From: Methanofollis formosanus
GTDB lineage: Archaea; Halobacteriota; Methanomicrobia; Methanomicrobiales; Methanofollaceae
Length of the DNA: 64,000 nt
Assembly: GCF_019633745.1 (NCBI RefSeq)
Contig: NZ_CP037968.1
Coordinates: forward strand, 1,928,789 to 1,992,788
Direction: 5' to 3'
In this document: piece after piece, positions 17,769 to 25,723 of the stretch
Layout of the letters: each line of letters opens with the position of its first letter
Position numbering within the stretch: the stretch's first letter is position 1
Notes under the pieces: generated by a model
What the model saw: only the letters and a program-made list of their open reading frames with translations
Databases searched by the model: none
What the model was told of the DNA's origin: nothing
Program-made: the position numbers and the translations under genes

Positions 17769-18742
17769 CCCATTTCTGGGTGGACGTCCGTCCCTGGCGG
17801 ACCGACCTGGCCACTGCGGCAATCGAGGCCGGGGCCGGGGCCCTCGTCGTTGAGGCCGCTGAAGATGCTCGCGCCCTCGGCCGGGTGACCACCGTCGCCC
17901 CTGACGGCGACCTGGTGCTGGGAACCGACGTCCTCTTCGTCGAGGTGACGCCTGAGGCCCCGCTTCCCCAGGCCACCGGCGAGAGCCTCCTCGTCGTCTC
18001 CACCCCGGACTGGACGGTGATCCCGCTGGAGAACCTGGTCGCCGTCTCAGACCACGTCGTCGCCGTGGTCCACACCGCGGAGGAGGCCAGTCTGGCCCTT
18101 GGGATCCTGGAGAAGGGAGTCGCCGGCGTGCTCCTCCGCACCGACGACGCAACCGAGGTCGGGCGGGTGGCCGCCGCCGTCGCTGCAAAGGCCCCGGCCC
18201 TCGGCCTCGAGGCGTTCACCGTCACGGGGGTCCGGCAGATCGGGATGGGCGACCGCGCCTGCATCGACACCTGCTCGCTCCTGGCCGAGGGGCAGGGGAT
18301 GCTCGTCGGCAACACCTCATCCGCGTTCTTCCTGGTCCTGGCCGAGACGGCCGAGAACCCATACGTCTCCCCCAGGCCCTTCAGGGTGAACGCCGGAGCG
18401 GTCCATGCCTACCTCCTTAAGTCCGACGGGAAGACGGCGTACCTCTCCGAGGTGCGGGCCGGCGACGGCGTGCTCGTCGCCGACGGCAAGGGAACCACCG
18501 AAGAGGCGGCGGTCGGCCGGGTGAAGACCGAGCGCCGACCTCTCCTCCTGGTGGAGGCGGAGACCGCGGTCGGCAGACCGGCCGGGATCGTCCTCCAGAA
18601 CGCGGAGACCGTCCGCCTCCTCGGCCCGGACGGTCCGGTCTCGGTCGCCGCCCTCCGGGAAGGCGACGTGGTCCTGGGGCTTGCGATGACCGCCGGGCGT
18701 CACTTCGGGATGGCGGTCGGGGAGACGATCACGGAGACCTGA
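17765..18742 (+). CDS. 3-dehydroquinate synthase II (AroB')
   Basis: A 325-residue archaeal enzyme that deaminates and cyclises the aminodideoxyheptulosonate to 3-dehydroquinate with NAD. It replaces bacterial AroB. Typical stretches are the N-terminal FWVDVRPW, EGQGMLVGNTSSAFF near residue 178 and NPYVSPRPFRVNAGAVHAYL near 197. The C-terminal QNAETVRLLGPDG and VLGLAMTAGRHFG also match the family. It overlaps the preceding gene by four bases. The next gene starts two bases after its stop codon. Confidence 0.94.
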   Translation: MTHFWVDVRPWRTDLATAAIEAGAGALVVEAAEDARALGRVTTVAPDGDLVLGTDVLFVEVTPEAPLPQATGESLLVVSTPDWTVIPLENLVAVSDHVVAVVHTAEEASLALGILEKGVAGVLLRTDDATEVGRVAAAVAAKAPALGLEAFTVTGVRQIGMGDRACIDTCSLLAEGQGMLVGNTSSAFFLVLAETAENPYVSPRPFRVNAGAVHAYLLKSDGKTAYLSEVRAGDGVLVADGKGTTEEAAVGRVKTERRPLLLVEAETAVGRPAGIVLQNAETVRLLGPDGPVSVAALREGDVVLGLAMTAGRHFGMAVGETITET

Positions 18743-18744
18743 GG

Positions 18745-19566
18745 ATGCGTCTCGGGATCATCGGCGGGACCGGCGGGATGGGCACCTTCTTCGCCCGGGT
18801 CTTTGAGGAGGCCGGGTGGGAGGTGCTCGTCTCAGGGCCGGCGACCGCGCTCACCAACATCGACCTCGCCCGGACTTCAGACGTGGTGATGGTCTCGGTC
18901 CCGATCCGAAAGACCGTGGCGGTCATCGAGGAGGTCGGCCCCGTCCTCAGGGACGACCGGGTCCTCTGCGACCTCACCTCGCTCAAGGCGGCGCCGGTGG
19001 CGGCGATGCTCAGGACCGAGGCCGCCGTCCTCGGGCTCCACCCGATGTTCGGCCCCACCACCCCCACCCTTGCCGGCCAGACGGTCGTCGCCTGCCCGGC
19101 CAGGATCGACGCCGATCAGGCCAACCTCCTCCTCGACGTCATCAGGGCCGGTGGTGCCAGGGTCATCGAGATGGACCCGGCGGCGCACGATCGCATGATG
19201 GCCGTCGTCCAGGGACTCACCCACTATACCACCCTCACTCTTGCCGGGACTATGCGGCGCCTCGGTGTCGACCTCGACGCCCTCCTAGCCGTGACCAGTC
19301 CGGTGTACCGCACCGAGATGGCCCTGGTCGGCCGTCTCCTCGGGCAGGATCCCGCGCTCTATGCTGCCATCCTCCAGGAGAACCCGGCAGTGCCGGCGGT
19401 CCTCGACGCCTTCAGGGAGGCCGCAACAGAGGCGGAGCGCGCGGTGCGGGACGGCGAAAAGGAGTTTGTCGACCTCTTTGCAAGGGACGCGGCGTTCTTC
19501 TCGGCATATATCGAGGAGGCAACTGAAGAATCGGAGGCGCTGGTGCAATGTCTCGCGACACGCTGA
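18745..19566 (+). CDS. tyrA: Prephenate dehydrogenase
   Basis: A 273-residue TyrA-family enzyme that converts prephenate to 4-hydroxyphenylpyruvate, the tyrosine branch. The nucleotide loop GIIGGTGGMGTFF is at residues 4-16. LGLHPMFGPTTPTLAGQ near residue 95 holds the catalytic histidine and the prephenate-binding stretch. No chorismate mutase domain is fused; a separate mutase gene is at 28.6 kb. There is no ACT domain. It overlaps pheA by 19 bases, so tyrosine and phenylalanine branch enzymes are made together. Confidence 0.92.
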   Translation: MRLGIIGGTGGMGTFFARVFEEAGWEVLVSGPATALTNIDLARTSDVVMVSVPIRKTVAVIEEVGPVLRDDRVLCDLTSLKAAPVAAMLRTEAAVLGLHPMFGPTTPTLAGQTVVACPARIDADQANLLLDVIRAGGARVIEMDPAAHDRMMAVVQGLTHYTTLTLAGTMRRLGVDLDALLAVTSPVYRTEMALVGRLLGQDPALYAAILQENPAVPAVLDAFREAATEAERAVRDGEKEFVDLFARDAAFFSAYIEEATEESEALVQCLATR

Positions 19567-20360
19567 ACCTCGCCGCCCTCGGCCCGGCCGGCACCTTCTC
19601 CCATGCCCTGGCCGCCCGCCTCGCCGACGAGGTCCACCTCCTCCCGACCATCAGGGCGGTCTTCGAGCATGTCGCCGCGGGGAAGGGCGACGGGCTCGTG
19701 CCCCTGGAGAACAGCGAGGCCGGTGGGGTCGGGCCGTCCCTCGACGCTCTTCTCACCCACCAGGTCTTCATCACCGCCGAGGTCTGCGTCAGGGTCAGGT
19801 TCCACCTCGGCGCACAGGTTGCCATGGATAAGGTCACCGTCGTCTATGCCCACCCGCAGGCCCATGAACAGTCCTCAGGCCTGGTCGAGCGTCTCGGCGT
19901 TCCGGTCGTCCACACCTCTTCCAATGCAGCCAGTGCGGAGGAGGCCGCCCGTGCAGGGGGAGGGGCGGCAGCCCTCACCACCGCCCTGGCCGCAGAACGG
20001 TGCGGGCTTTCGCTCGTCGCCCGCGATGTTCAGGACGCACCCGACAACACCACCAGGTTCGTGCGGATCTCGCAGACGCCCTACACCGGGGAAGAGGCGA
20101 CGAAATGTTCGCTCCTCCTTGACCCCAGGGCTGACCGCGCCGGCCTTCTCGCCGATCTTCTCGCCGTCTTTGCCCGCCGGGAGATCAACCTCACCAGGAT
20201 CGAGTCGCGGCCGGCACGACGCGGGCTGGGGCGGTACGTCTTCTTCATCGACGGCGAGGTGGGACCGGGGTGGGCCGGGGCCGTCGCCGAACTGCAGAGC
20301 CTCGTAGAGGTGAAGGAGTTCGGGTGTTACCCGCGCCTGGAGGTGAACGGGTGGAGGTGA
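19548..20360 (+). CDS. pheA: Prephenate dehydratase with ACT domain
   Basis: A 270-residue enzyme that converts prephenate to phenylpyruvate. The catalytic domain begins NLAALGPAGTFSHALA and includes PLENSEAGGVGPSLD and the TRFVRI motif near residue 168. A C-terminal ACT domain (about residues 185-265) contains the ESRP motif, known to bind phenylalanine in this family. The enzyme is therefore probably feedback-inhibited by phenylalanine. The start ATG lies inside the end of tyrA, and the stop overlaps the beginning of the EPSP synthase gene. Confidence 0.94.
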   Translation: MSRDTLNLAALGPAGTFSHALAARLADEVHLLPTIRAVFEHVAAGKGDGLVPLENSEAGGVGPSLDALLTHQVFITAEVCVRVRFHLGAQVAMDKVTVVYAHPQAHEQSSGLVERLGVPVVHTSSNAASAEEAARAGGGAAALTTALAAERCGLSLVARDVQDAPDNTTRFVRISQTPYTGEEATKCSLLLDPRADRAGLLADLLAVFARREINLTRIESRPARRGLGRYVFFIDGEVGPGWAGAVAELQSLVEVKEFGCYPRLEVNGWR

Positions 20361-21616
20361 CGCTGGCCCGCCACACCGGGGTCGACCTCGCCGTCGCCGC
20401 TCCGCCCTCGAAGAGCCTCACCCACCGCGCCCTGGTGGTCGCCGCTCTGGCAGACGGGGAGTCAGAGATCGTCAGGCCCCTTGAGGCCGGGGACATCGCC
20501 CGCACCCGCACCGGCCTCACTGCCCTGGGCATCAGGGTCGCCGGGGACGCCGATGTCCTCACGGTGCAGGGATGTGGCGGGCGCCTCCCCCTCGACGCCC
20601 CGGTCGTCATCGACGCCGGCGATTCAGGGACCAGCCTCAGGTTCCTGACCGGCCTCGCCACCCTCGGTAGGCACCCGGTTACGCTCACCGGGAGTGCCAG
20701 GATGCAGCAGCGCCCCATAGGGCCGCTCGGCGATGCGGTGGCGGCCCTGGGCGGCGAGGTCAGGTACGCCGGCCGTCCGGGTTTCCCGCCTCTCACGGTC
20801 AGGGGCCCGGTGCGGGGCGGGAGCGTGGCGCTGCCCGGCGACGTCTCGAGCCAGTTCGTCTCGGCCCTCCTCATCGCCGCCCCCTGCTGGCCTGACGGAC
20901 TGGCACTCACCCTCGAGACGCCGCCGGTCTCCGCGAGTTATCTTGCCCTCACCACCGGGGTGATGGCCGCCTTCGGCGTGGAGGTGCGCCGGGAGGAGGA
21001 GACCTTCCTGGTCGAACCCGGTCGGTACCGCCCCACGCGCTACGAGGTCGAGGGCGACTGGTCCTCGGCCTCCACCTTCTTCGCGATCGGGGCGGTCTGC
21101 GGTGGGCGGGTGCGGGTCGACCACCTCGACCCGGCCTCGGCGCAGGGCGACCGCCGGTTCCTCGACGCCCTCGCGGCGATGGGGTGCCGCGTCCGGGCCG
21201 ACGCGACCGGCGTGGTGCTGGAGTCGGACGGCGTCCTCGACGGGGCCGAGATCGAGATGGCGACCTCCCCCGACACTGTCCAGAACCTCGCGGCCGTCGC
21301 CGCCTTCGCCCGCGGCCCGACCACCATCACCGGGACCGCCCATCTCAGGTACAAGGAGAGCGACCGGGTGGCGGCGATCGCACGGGTGCTCCGCGGCTTC
21401 GGCGCGGGAGTCGAGGTCGGGGAGGACCGGATCACCGTCTCTTCTGGTCCGCGCCGTGGCCATCTCACGGTTGACCCGGTCCATGACCACCGGACGGCGA
21501 TGAGCGCCGCCGTCCTCGGCCTCGGGAGCGGCGACGTGACGGTGCAGGAGGCCGAGTGCGTGGCCAAGTCCTTCCCCGGTTTCTGGGAGGCATTGCAGGA
21601 GGGAGGTCTGGTATGA
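20351..21616 (+). CDS. aroA: 3-phosphoshikimate 1-carboxyvinyltransferase (EPSP synthase)
   Basis: A 421-residue enzyme that joins shikimate 3-phosphate with phosphoenolpyruvate. PPSKSLTHRAL at the N terminus binds substrate. DAGDSGTSLRFL near residue 87 and QFVSALLIAAP are family signatures. YKESDRVAAIA near 330 and DHRTAMSAAVLGL near 378 complete the active site. The start is GTG. I prefer the one at 20351, five bases after GGAGGTG; a GTG at 20357 overlapping the pheA stop is the alternative. It is joined to the next gene by ATGA. Confidence 0.95.
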   Translation: MEVTLARHTGVDLAVAAPPSKSLTHRALVVAALADGESEIVRPLEAGDIARTRTGLTALGIRVAGDADVLTVQGCGGRLPLDAPVVIDAGDSGTSLRFLTGLATLGRHPVTLTGSARMQQRPIGPLGDAVAALGGEVRYAGRPGFPPLTVRGPVRGGSVALPGDVSSQFVSALLIAAPCWPDGLALTLETPPVSASYLALTTGVMAAFGVEVRREEETFLVEPGRYRPTRYEVEGDWSSASTFFAIGAVCGGRVRVDHLDPASAQGDRRFLDALAAMGCRVRADATGVVLESDGVLDGAEIEMATSPDTVQNLAAVAAFARGPTTITGTAHLRYKESDRVAAIARVLRGFGAGVEVGEDRITVSSGPRRGHLTVDPVHDHRTAMSAAVLGLGSGDVTVQEAECVAKSFPGFWEALQEGGLV

Positions 21617-22965
21617 AGGTTGTCTTCATCGGCTACCGGGGCACCGGAAAGTCGACGATCGGCCGCGTTCTGGCCGACCGGCTCGGCCTCCCCTTCTACG
21701 ACACCGACGCCATGGTCGAGGCGCGGGCCGGACGCTCCATCCCGGCGATCTTCGCTGACGAGGGGGAAGACGGGTTCAGGGCCCTCGAACGTGCGGTCAT
21801 CGCCGGCCTCGCCGACGTCGACGGGGTCGTCGCCACCGGCGGCGGGGCCGTGCTCGACCCGGCCAATGTCGCCGCCCTCCGCCGCGGCGGGCGAGTCGTC
21901 CTTCTGGAGGCAGATGCGGAGACGGTCGCGGAGAGGACAAAAGGTTCCGACCGCCCGCCCCTCACCGCCCTCCCGCCTGCCGACGAGGTGGCGGCCCTCC
22001 TGGCCCGCCGCCGTCCGTACTACTGCGCCGCCGCAGACTTCGCCCTCTCCACTGTGGGGTTGACCCAGGCGAAGACGGCCGACGCCGTCCTCGGCCTCCT
22101 GGCCGGACGCGAGCGCGATCTCCGGGTGATGGACAGCTTCCGCCTCCCGCCCGGCGAGGCCGACCGCCTCCTTACCCTCGGACCCGCGACCGGGCTTTAC
22201 GGTATCGCCGGCCACCCGTGTCTTCACAGCAGAAGCCCTGAACTCTACGCTGCCCTTTTTGAGGTTTACGGCATCGACGCCTCGTACACCTTCTTCGATC
22301 ACCCTGAATTTGGCGAGATCCTCAGGGCGGCCCACGCTCTCGGGGTGCAAGGACTCTCGGTCACGGTTCCGTACAAGGCGGCGGCACTTGCCGCGGCCGA
22401 CGAGGCCGACCCACATGCACGGGCGATCGGGGCGGCGAACACCCTGATCTTCTGCGGCGATGAGATCAGGGCGACGAACACCGACTGGATCGGGGTCCGT
22501 CGTCCCCTCGAAGGGTCGGAAGCCCGGACCGCCGTCGTCCTGGGGGCCGGGGGCGCGGCCGCGGCCGCGGTCTACGCCCTCATCGACCTCGGGTGCGAGG
22601 TGACGGTCCTTGCCCGCAACCTCCGACAGGCCGGGGTTCTGGCCGGGCGGTTCGGGTGCGAGGCCGGGGAGATCCGGGACTTCGGCGAGATGGAGACACC
22701 CGACGTCGTCGTCCACGCCACTCCGGTCGGGATGGGCACCGACCCGCGTACGCTCCTCTCCGCCGACGACCTCGACCCGGCGACGACGGTCTTCGACCTG
22801 GTCTACACCCCACAGGAGACACCCCTCCTCAGGGTCGCCGCCGCCCGCGGCTGCCGCACCATCCCCGGAACCGAGATGTTTGTCTACCAGGCGTGTGAAC
22901 AGTTCCTTCATATGACAGGGATCCAGGTCGGGCCCGAGGCCGTGCGGGAGGTGCTCGGGCTATGA
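21613..22965 (+). CDS. Shikimate kinase - shikimate dehydrogenase fusion
   Basis: A 450-residue two-domain enzyme. Residues 1-165 are a P-loop shikimate kinase of the bacterial AroK type, with Walker [10 protein letters not shown] at 7-15, [18 protein letters not shown] and ATGGGAV. Residues 185-450 are shikimate dehydrogenase: HSRSPELY, catalytic Lys255 (VPYKAAA), catalytic Asp291 (NTDWIGV) and the [10 protein letters not shown] nucleotide loop. The 36-residue Lys-Asp spacing is canonical. The polypeptide would perform two consecutive steps, dehydroshikimate to shikimate to shikimate 3-phosphate. Most archaea use an unrelated GHMP-type shikimate kinase, so the kinase half suggests transfer from bacteria. 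Confidence 0.94.
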   Translation: MKVVFIGYRGTGKSTIGRVLADRLGLPFYDTDAMVEARAGRSIPAIFADEGEDGFRALERAVIAGLADVDGVVATGGGAVLDPANVAALRRGGRVVLLEADAETVAERTKGSDRPPLTALPPADEVAALLARRRPYYCAAADFALSTVGLTQAKTADAVLGLLAGRERDLRVMDSFRLPPGEADRLLTLGPATGLYGIAGHPCLHSRSPELYAALFEVYGIDASYTFFDHPEFGEILRAAHALGVQGLSVTVPYKAAALAAADEADPHARAIGAANTLIFCGDEIRATNTDWIGVRRPLEGSEARTAVVLGAGGAAAAAVYALIDLGCEVTVLARNLRQAGVLAGRFGCEAGEIRDFGEMETPDVVVHATPVGMGTDPRTLLSADDLDPATTVFDLVYTPQETPLLRVAAARGCRTIPGTEMFVYQACEQFLHMTGIQVGPEAVREVLGL

Positions 22966-23957
22966 ACACCTTCGGACAATGGTTCAGAGTCACGACCTTC
23001 GGGGAGAGTCACGGCCCGGCGGTCGGGGCGGTCGTCGACGGCGTCCCGCCTGGCCTCCCGCTATCCGAGGCCGACATCCAGCCCATGCTCGACCGTCGGC
23101 GTCCCGGCGGCCCGCTCGCCTCCCCACGCAAGGAGCCCGACACCGTCGAGATCCTCTCGGGTGTCTTCAAGGGACGGACGACCGGGACACCGGTCGCCCT
23201 CCTCATCAGGAACCGCGACGTACGGAGCGGCGACTACGACGCGCTCCGCGAGGTCTTCAGGCCAGGCCATGCCGACTACACCTATCTCCAGAAGTACGGG
23301 CTGCGGGACCACCGGGGCGGTGGCCGGAGTTCCGGCCGGGAGACCGCCGCGCGGGTCGCCGCCGGGGCGGTAGCCGCGAAGTTTCTCATGACGCACGGCA
23401 TCGGCGTGACCGGGCGGGTCGTCGAGGTGCACGGCGAGCGAGATGCCGCAGCGATGGAGGAGGCGGTGCGCTCTGCGGCGGCGGCCGGCGACTCGGTCGG
23501 CGGGATCGTCGAGGTAACCGCCGCCAGCGTCCCCACCGGCCTGGGCTCGCCGGTCTTTGGGAAACTGGACGCCGCCATCGCCGCCGCGATGATGGGGATC
23601 GGTGCGGTGAAGGGCGTCGAGATCGGTGAGGGGTTCGCCGCCGCCCGTCTCTTCGGGAGCGAGAACAACGACCCCATGGACGCCACCGGGTTCCTTTCCA
23701 ACCATGCGGGCGGCGTGCTCGGCGGGATCTCGACCGGGCAGGAGATCAGGGTTCGTCTCGCCGTCAAGCCCACGCCGTCCATCGCTATGCCGCAACAGAC
23801 CGTCGACCTCCGGGGTGACGAGGTCGAGGTCTCGATCCGCGGCCGCCACGACCCCTGCATCGCCTTCCGCCTGGTCCCGGTGGCCGAGGCGATGCTCGCC
23901 CTCGTCCTCGCCGACGCCCTCCTTGAGCAGAGGGCGCTCGGTGGGAAAAGGATCTGA
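22962..23957 (+). CDS. aroC: Chorismate synthase
   Basis: A 331-residue FMN-dependent enzyme that forms chorismate, the last common step. FGESHGPA at residues 13-20, [20 protein letters not shown] near 112-131 and the C-terminal RGRHDPC stretch are the family signatures. The length is a little below the 350-370 usual in bacteria but normal for archaea. The ATG overlaps the stop of the fusion gene by four bases. It is the last gene of the eight-gene operon; a dispersed repeat follows. Confidence 0.96.
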   Translation: MNTFGQWFRVTTFGESHGPAVGAVVDGVPPGLPLSEADIQPMLDRRRPGGPLASPRKEPDTVEILSGVFKGRTTGTPVALLIRNRDVRSGDYDALREVFRPGHADYTYLQKYGLRDHRGGGRSSGRETAARVAAGAVAAKFLMTHGIGVTGRVVEVHGERDAAAMEEAVRSAAAAGDSVGGIVEVTAASVPTGLGSPVFGKLDAAIAAAMMGIGAVKGVEIGEGFAAARLFGSENNDPMDATGFLSNHAGGVLGGISTGQEIRVRLAVKPTPSIAMPQQTVDLRGDEVEVSIRGRHDPCIAFRLVPVAEAMLALVLADALLEQRALGGKRI

Positions 23958-23980
23958 TCGCAGAAACTTCACCACTGTCT

Positions 23981-24470
23981 CGCGTCGGGGGGCGTTGCCC
24001 CCCGGAACCCCCACGGACGAAGATAGGGGGCGGCACGATGCTCAATTTCTGTACGCTCCCCGGTCGCAAGGAGGAGGATCGAGGATCGATCCTTCCACGC
24101 CTCAGAGGACTGTGATATGAGATTTTCATTCGGAGCATATCCCAAAACCCTCTGAGGCTTGAACTGAAACACTCCTTTCCAAGAATTTTGAATGAGGTCA
24201 TCCCAAAACTTTTCGGCCTTGATATGTGACGAGAAGACGTTTCAGAAATACGGCGTCGTTCAAGAGATTGTTGCCGCCCCTTAGCTATCTTCGTCTTGGG
24301 GGGTCCGGGGTGCTTCTTTGTGCTACGAGGGGATGGGGATCTTTCAACTATCATCCATCGTTATCTTCTGCGAGGATCAGACCCGAGAGTTTTGGGATGG
24401 CCTCTCGGTATGCTTGAAGCGTGCTTTCGCTTCATGAGCAAATCTACAAAGCCCAAAAGAGAGAGGACGT
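23981..24470. repeat. Dispersed intergenic repeat, copy D (two inverted halves)
   Basis: The forward half begins GGGGGGCGTTGCCCCCCGGAA at about 23986, followed by CACGGACGAAGATAGGGGGC at 24013-24032. The second half is inverted: at 24190-24315 the reverse strand matches copy E over about 120 bases, including GGCGGCAACAATCTCTTGAA, TATCAAGGCCG and GTTTTGGGATGACCTC. The tail at 24385-24470 returns to forward orientation with GAGAGTTTTGGGATGGCCTC, GTATGCTTGAAGCG and TCTACAAAGCCCAAAA. The gap lies between the convergent aroC and aroD genes. Confidence 0.72.
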
Positions 24471-24516
24471 ACGAAAAAAAAGGAATCTTCCTGAAATTCT
24501 TTTTATCCCGAAAATA

Positions 24517-25167
24517 TCACCGATAGGTGAGCAACTCCTGGAGCTGTTCGAGCTCCCTGATGTCATACTGCCCCTTCGCCGTCGGGGTGCCGATATGACA
24601 GTAGACCCATTCCGAACCGAAGTAGGGAAGGAACGTCCGGGCATACCTGAATTCCTCGCCCATCACCGTCGTCACCAGGGGCTTCTCGGCTTCGAGGGTG
24701 AAATCGAGGAGGTGCAGAAGATCTCTGGCCGAGGAGGGGGTGACGGCGATCTTGGGGACATCGCCATACGTCCTGAGATCTCGCTCGATCGCCTTGAGAT
24801 CGTCTGGCGAGGGCATATACCTGATATGCGCCGAGGCGACGACCTGGAGGTGCTGGAAGTGGATCATCCTGGCAAACTTCCTGAACTTTCGCTCCACATC
24901 CACATAGTCCACCAAGTCCAGGAAGGGCTGGATGGTCGAGAACCATTCTTCTGCGTCACCGGTGAAGGCACCGCCCTCCTCTCTGCTTCTGAGAGTGGCG
25001 ATGATCGGGATGGTACACTGTCCTCCGACACCTGCCATCACCGATGAAAGGTCATCGCTCATGAGGTCGAGCCGCAGCTCGATGAGGTCCGCGCCCAGGG
25101 CCACCGCCTTCTGGATCTCAGCCGGGCTCGACAGCGAGACAACGATCTTCATACACAGAGGAGTCAT
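24517..25167 (-). CDS. aroD: 3-dehydroquinate dehydratase, type I
   Basis: A 216-residue class I enzyme that removes water from 3-dehydroquinate. The N-terminal MKIVVSLSS strand, DLIELRLD, the HIRYMPS stretch holding the catalytic His, and PKIAVTPSS holding the Schiff-base Lys are all present. A GEEFRYARTF loop near the end binds substrate. I start at the ATG at 25167, behind GGTGAG; an ATG at 25152 gives a five-residue-shorter protein that aligns with the family but lacks a ribosome site. The gene is outside the aro operon, on the other strand, beyond repeat D. Confidence 0.94.
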   Translation of the reverse strand: MTPLCMKIVVSLSSPAEIQKAVALGADLIELRLDLMSDDLSSVMAGVGGQCTIPIIATLRSREEGGAFTGDAEEWFSTIQPFLDLVDYVDVERKFRKFARMIHFQHLQVVASAHIRYMPSPDDLKAIERDLRTYGDVPKIAVTPSSARDLLHLLDFTLEAEKPLVTTVMGEEFRYARTFLPYFGSEWVYCHIGTPTAKGQYDIRELEQLQELLTYR

Positions 25168-25297
25168 ACACTCACCGGTTATATTCCTGTTCATCGGAGG
25201 CTGAAAACGCGCCCGTCCCCCGGATGAATGTGGTCCTCTCCTTCCTCCGGTGAATGGGTCTGTTCCGGCGATCAGGTCGTGAAAAAAAGAGATATCT

Positions 25298-25639
25298 TCA
25301 GGGTGCCTCGAACTCATTGCAGGCATCGATCACATAGCGCATGTAAGCCATCGCAGGGCCGCCGCCCATGGGGACCGCGGTGAGGGCACCTTCCATGATC
25401 TCCTGGCGCGTCGCCCCGGCCTCGATGGCGATCCTGGTGTGCATCGCGATGCAGAAGGGGCAGTGGTCGGCGACGGCGAGGGCGATCATCATGATCTCCT
25501 TGTATTTTGCCGGGATCGCCCCTGCTTTCGAGATGCTCCTGACCATCGGGAGGAAGGTCTCCCAGACCTCAGGGTCGAACTCGGCGATCTCGGTGTTGGT
25601 CTGCTGGACCTGGGTGAGATAATCTCTGATATCGGTCAT
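25298..25639 (-). CDS. Carboxymuconolactone decarboxylase-family protein (AhpD-like)
   Basis: A 113-residue single-domain protein of the CMD/AhpD family. The redox motif CPFC is preceded by AVADH and followed by IAMHTR, the pattern of AhpD-like thiol proteins. Such proteins recycle peroxiredoxins or act as peroxidases themselves. The start ATG is at 25639; longer open reading upstream is not supported. The gene stands alone between aroD and the divergent U32 gene. Confidence 0.85.
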   Translation of the reverse strand: MTDIRDYLTQVQQTNTEIAEFDPEVWETFLPMVRSISKAGAIPAKYKEIMMIALAVADHCPFCIAMHTRIAIEAGATRQEIMEGALTAVPMGGGPAMAYMRYVIDACNEFEAP

Positions 25640-25723
25640 GGTAGAGAGTCTCTCTGACGAACACGCGGATATAGGTTCCTGCCTGCCGCGGCTGAAAGGG
25701 CTATATCGGGTCCGGGCCCACGT

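Noticed and set aside
21040-22911. 623-codon open frame antisense to aroA and the shikimate kinase-dehydrogenase gene
   Set aside because: Both plus-strand genes have complete catalytic motifs; the antisense frame has none.
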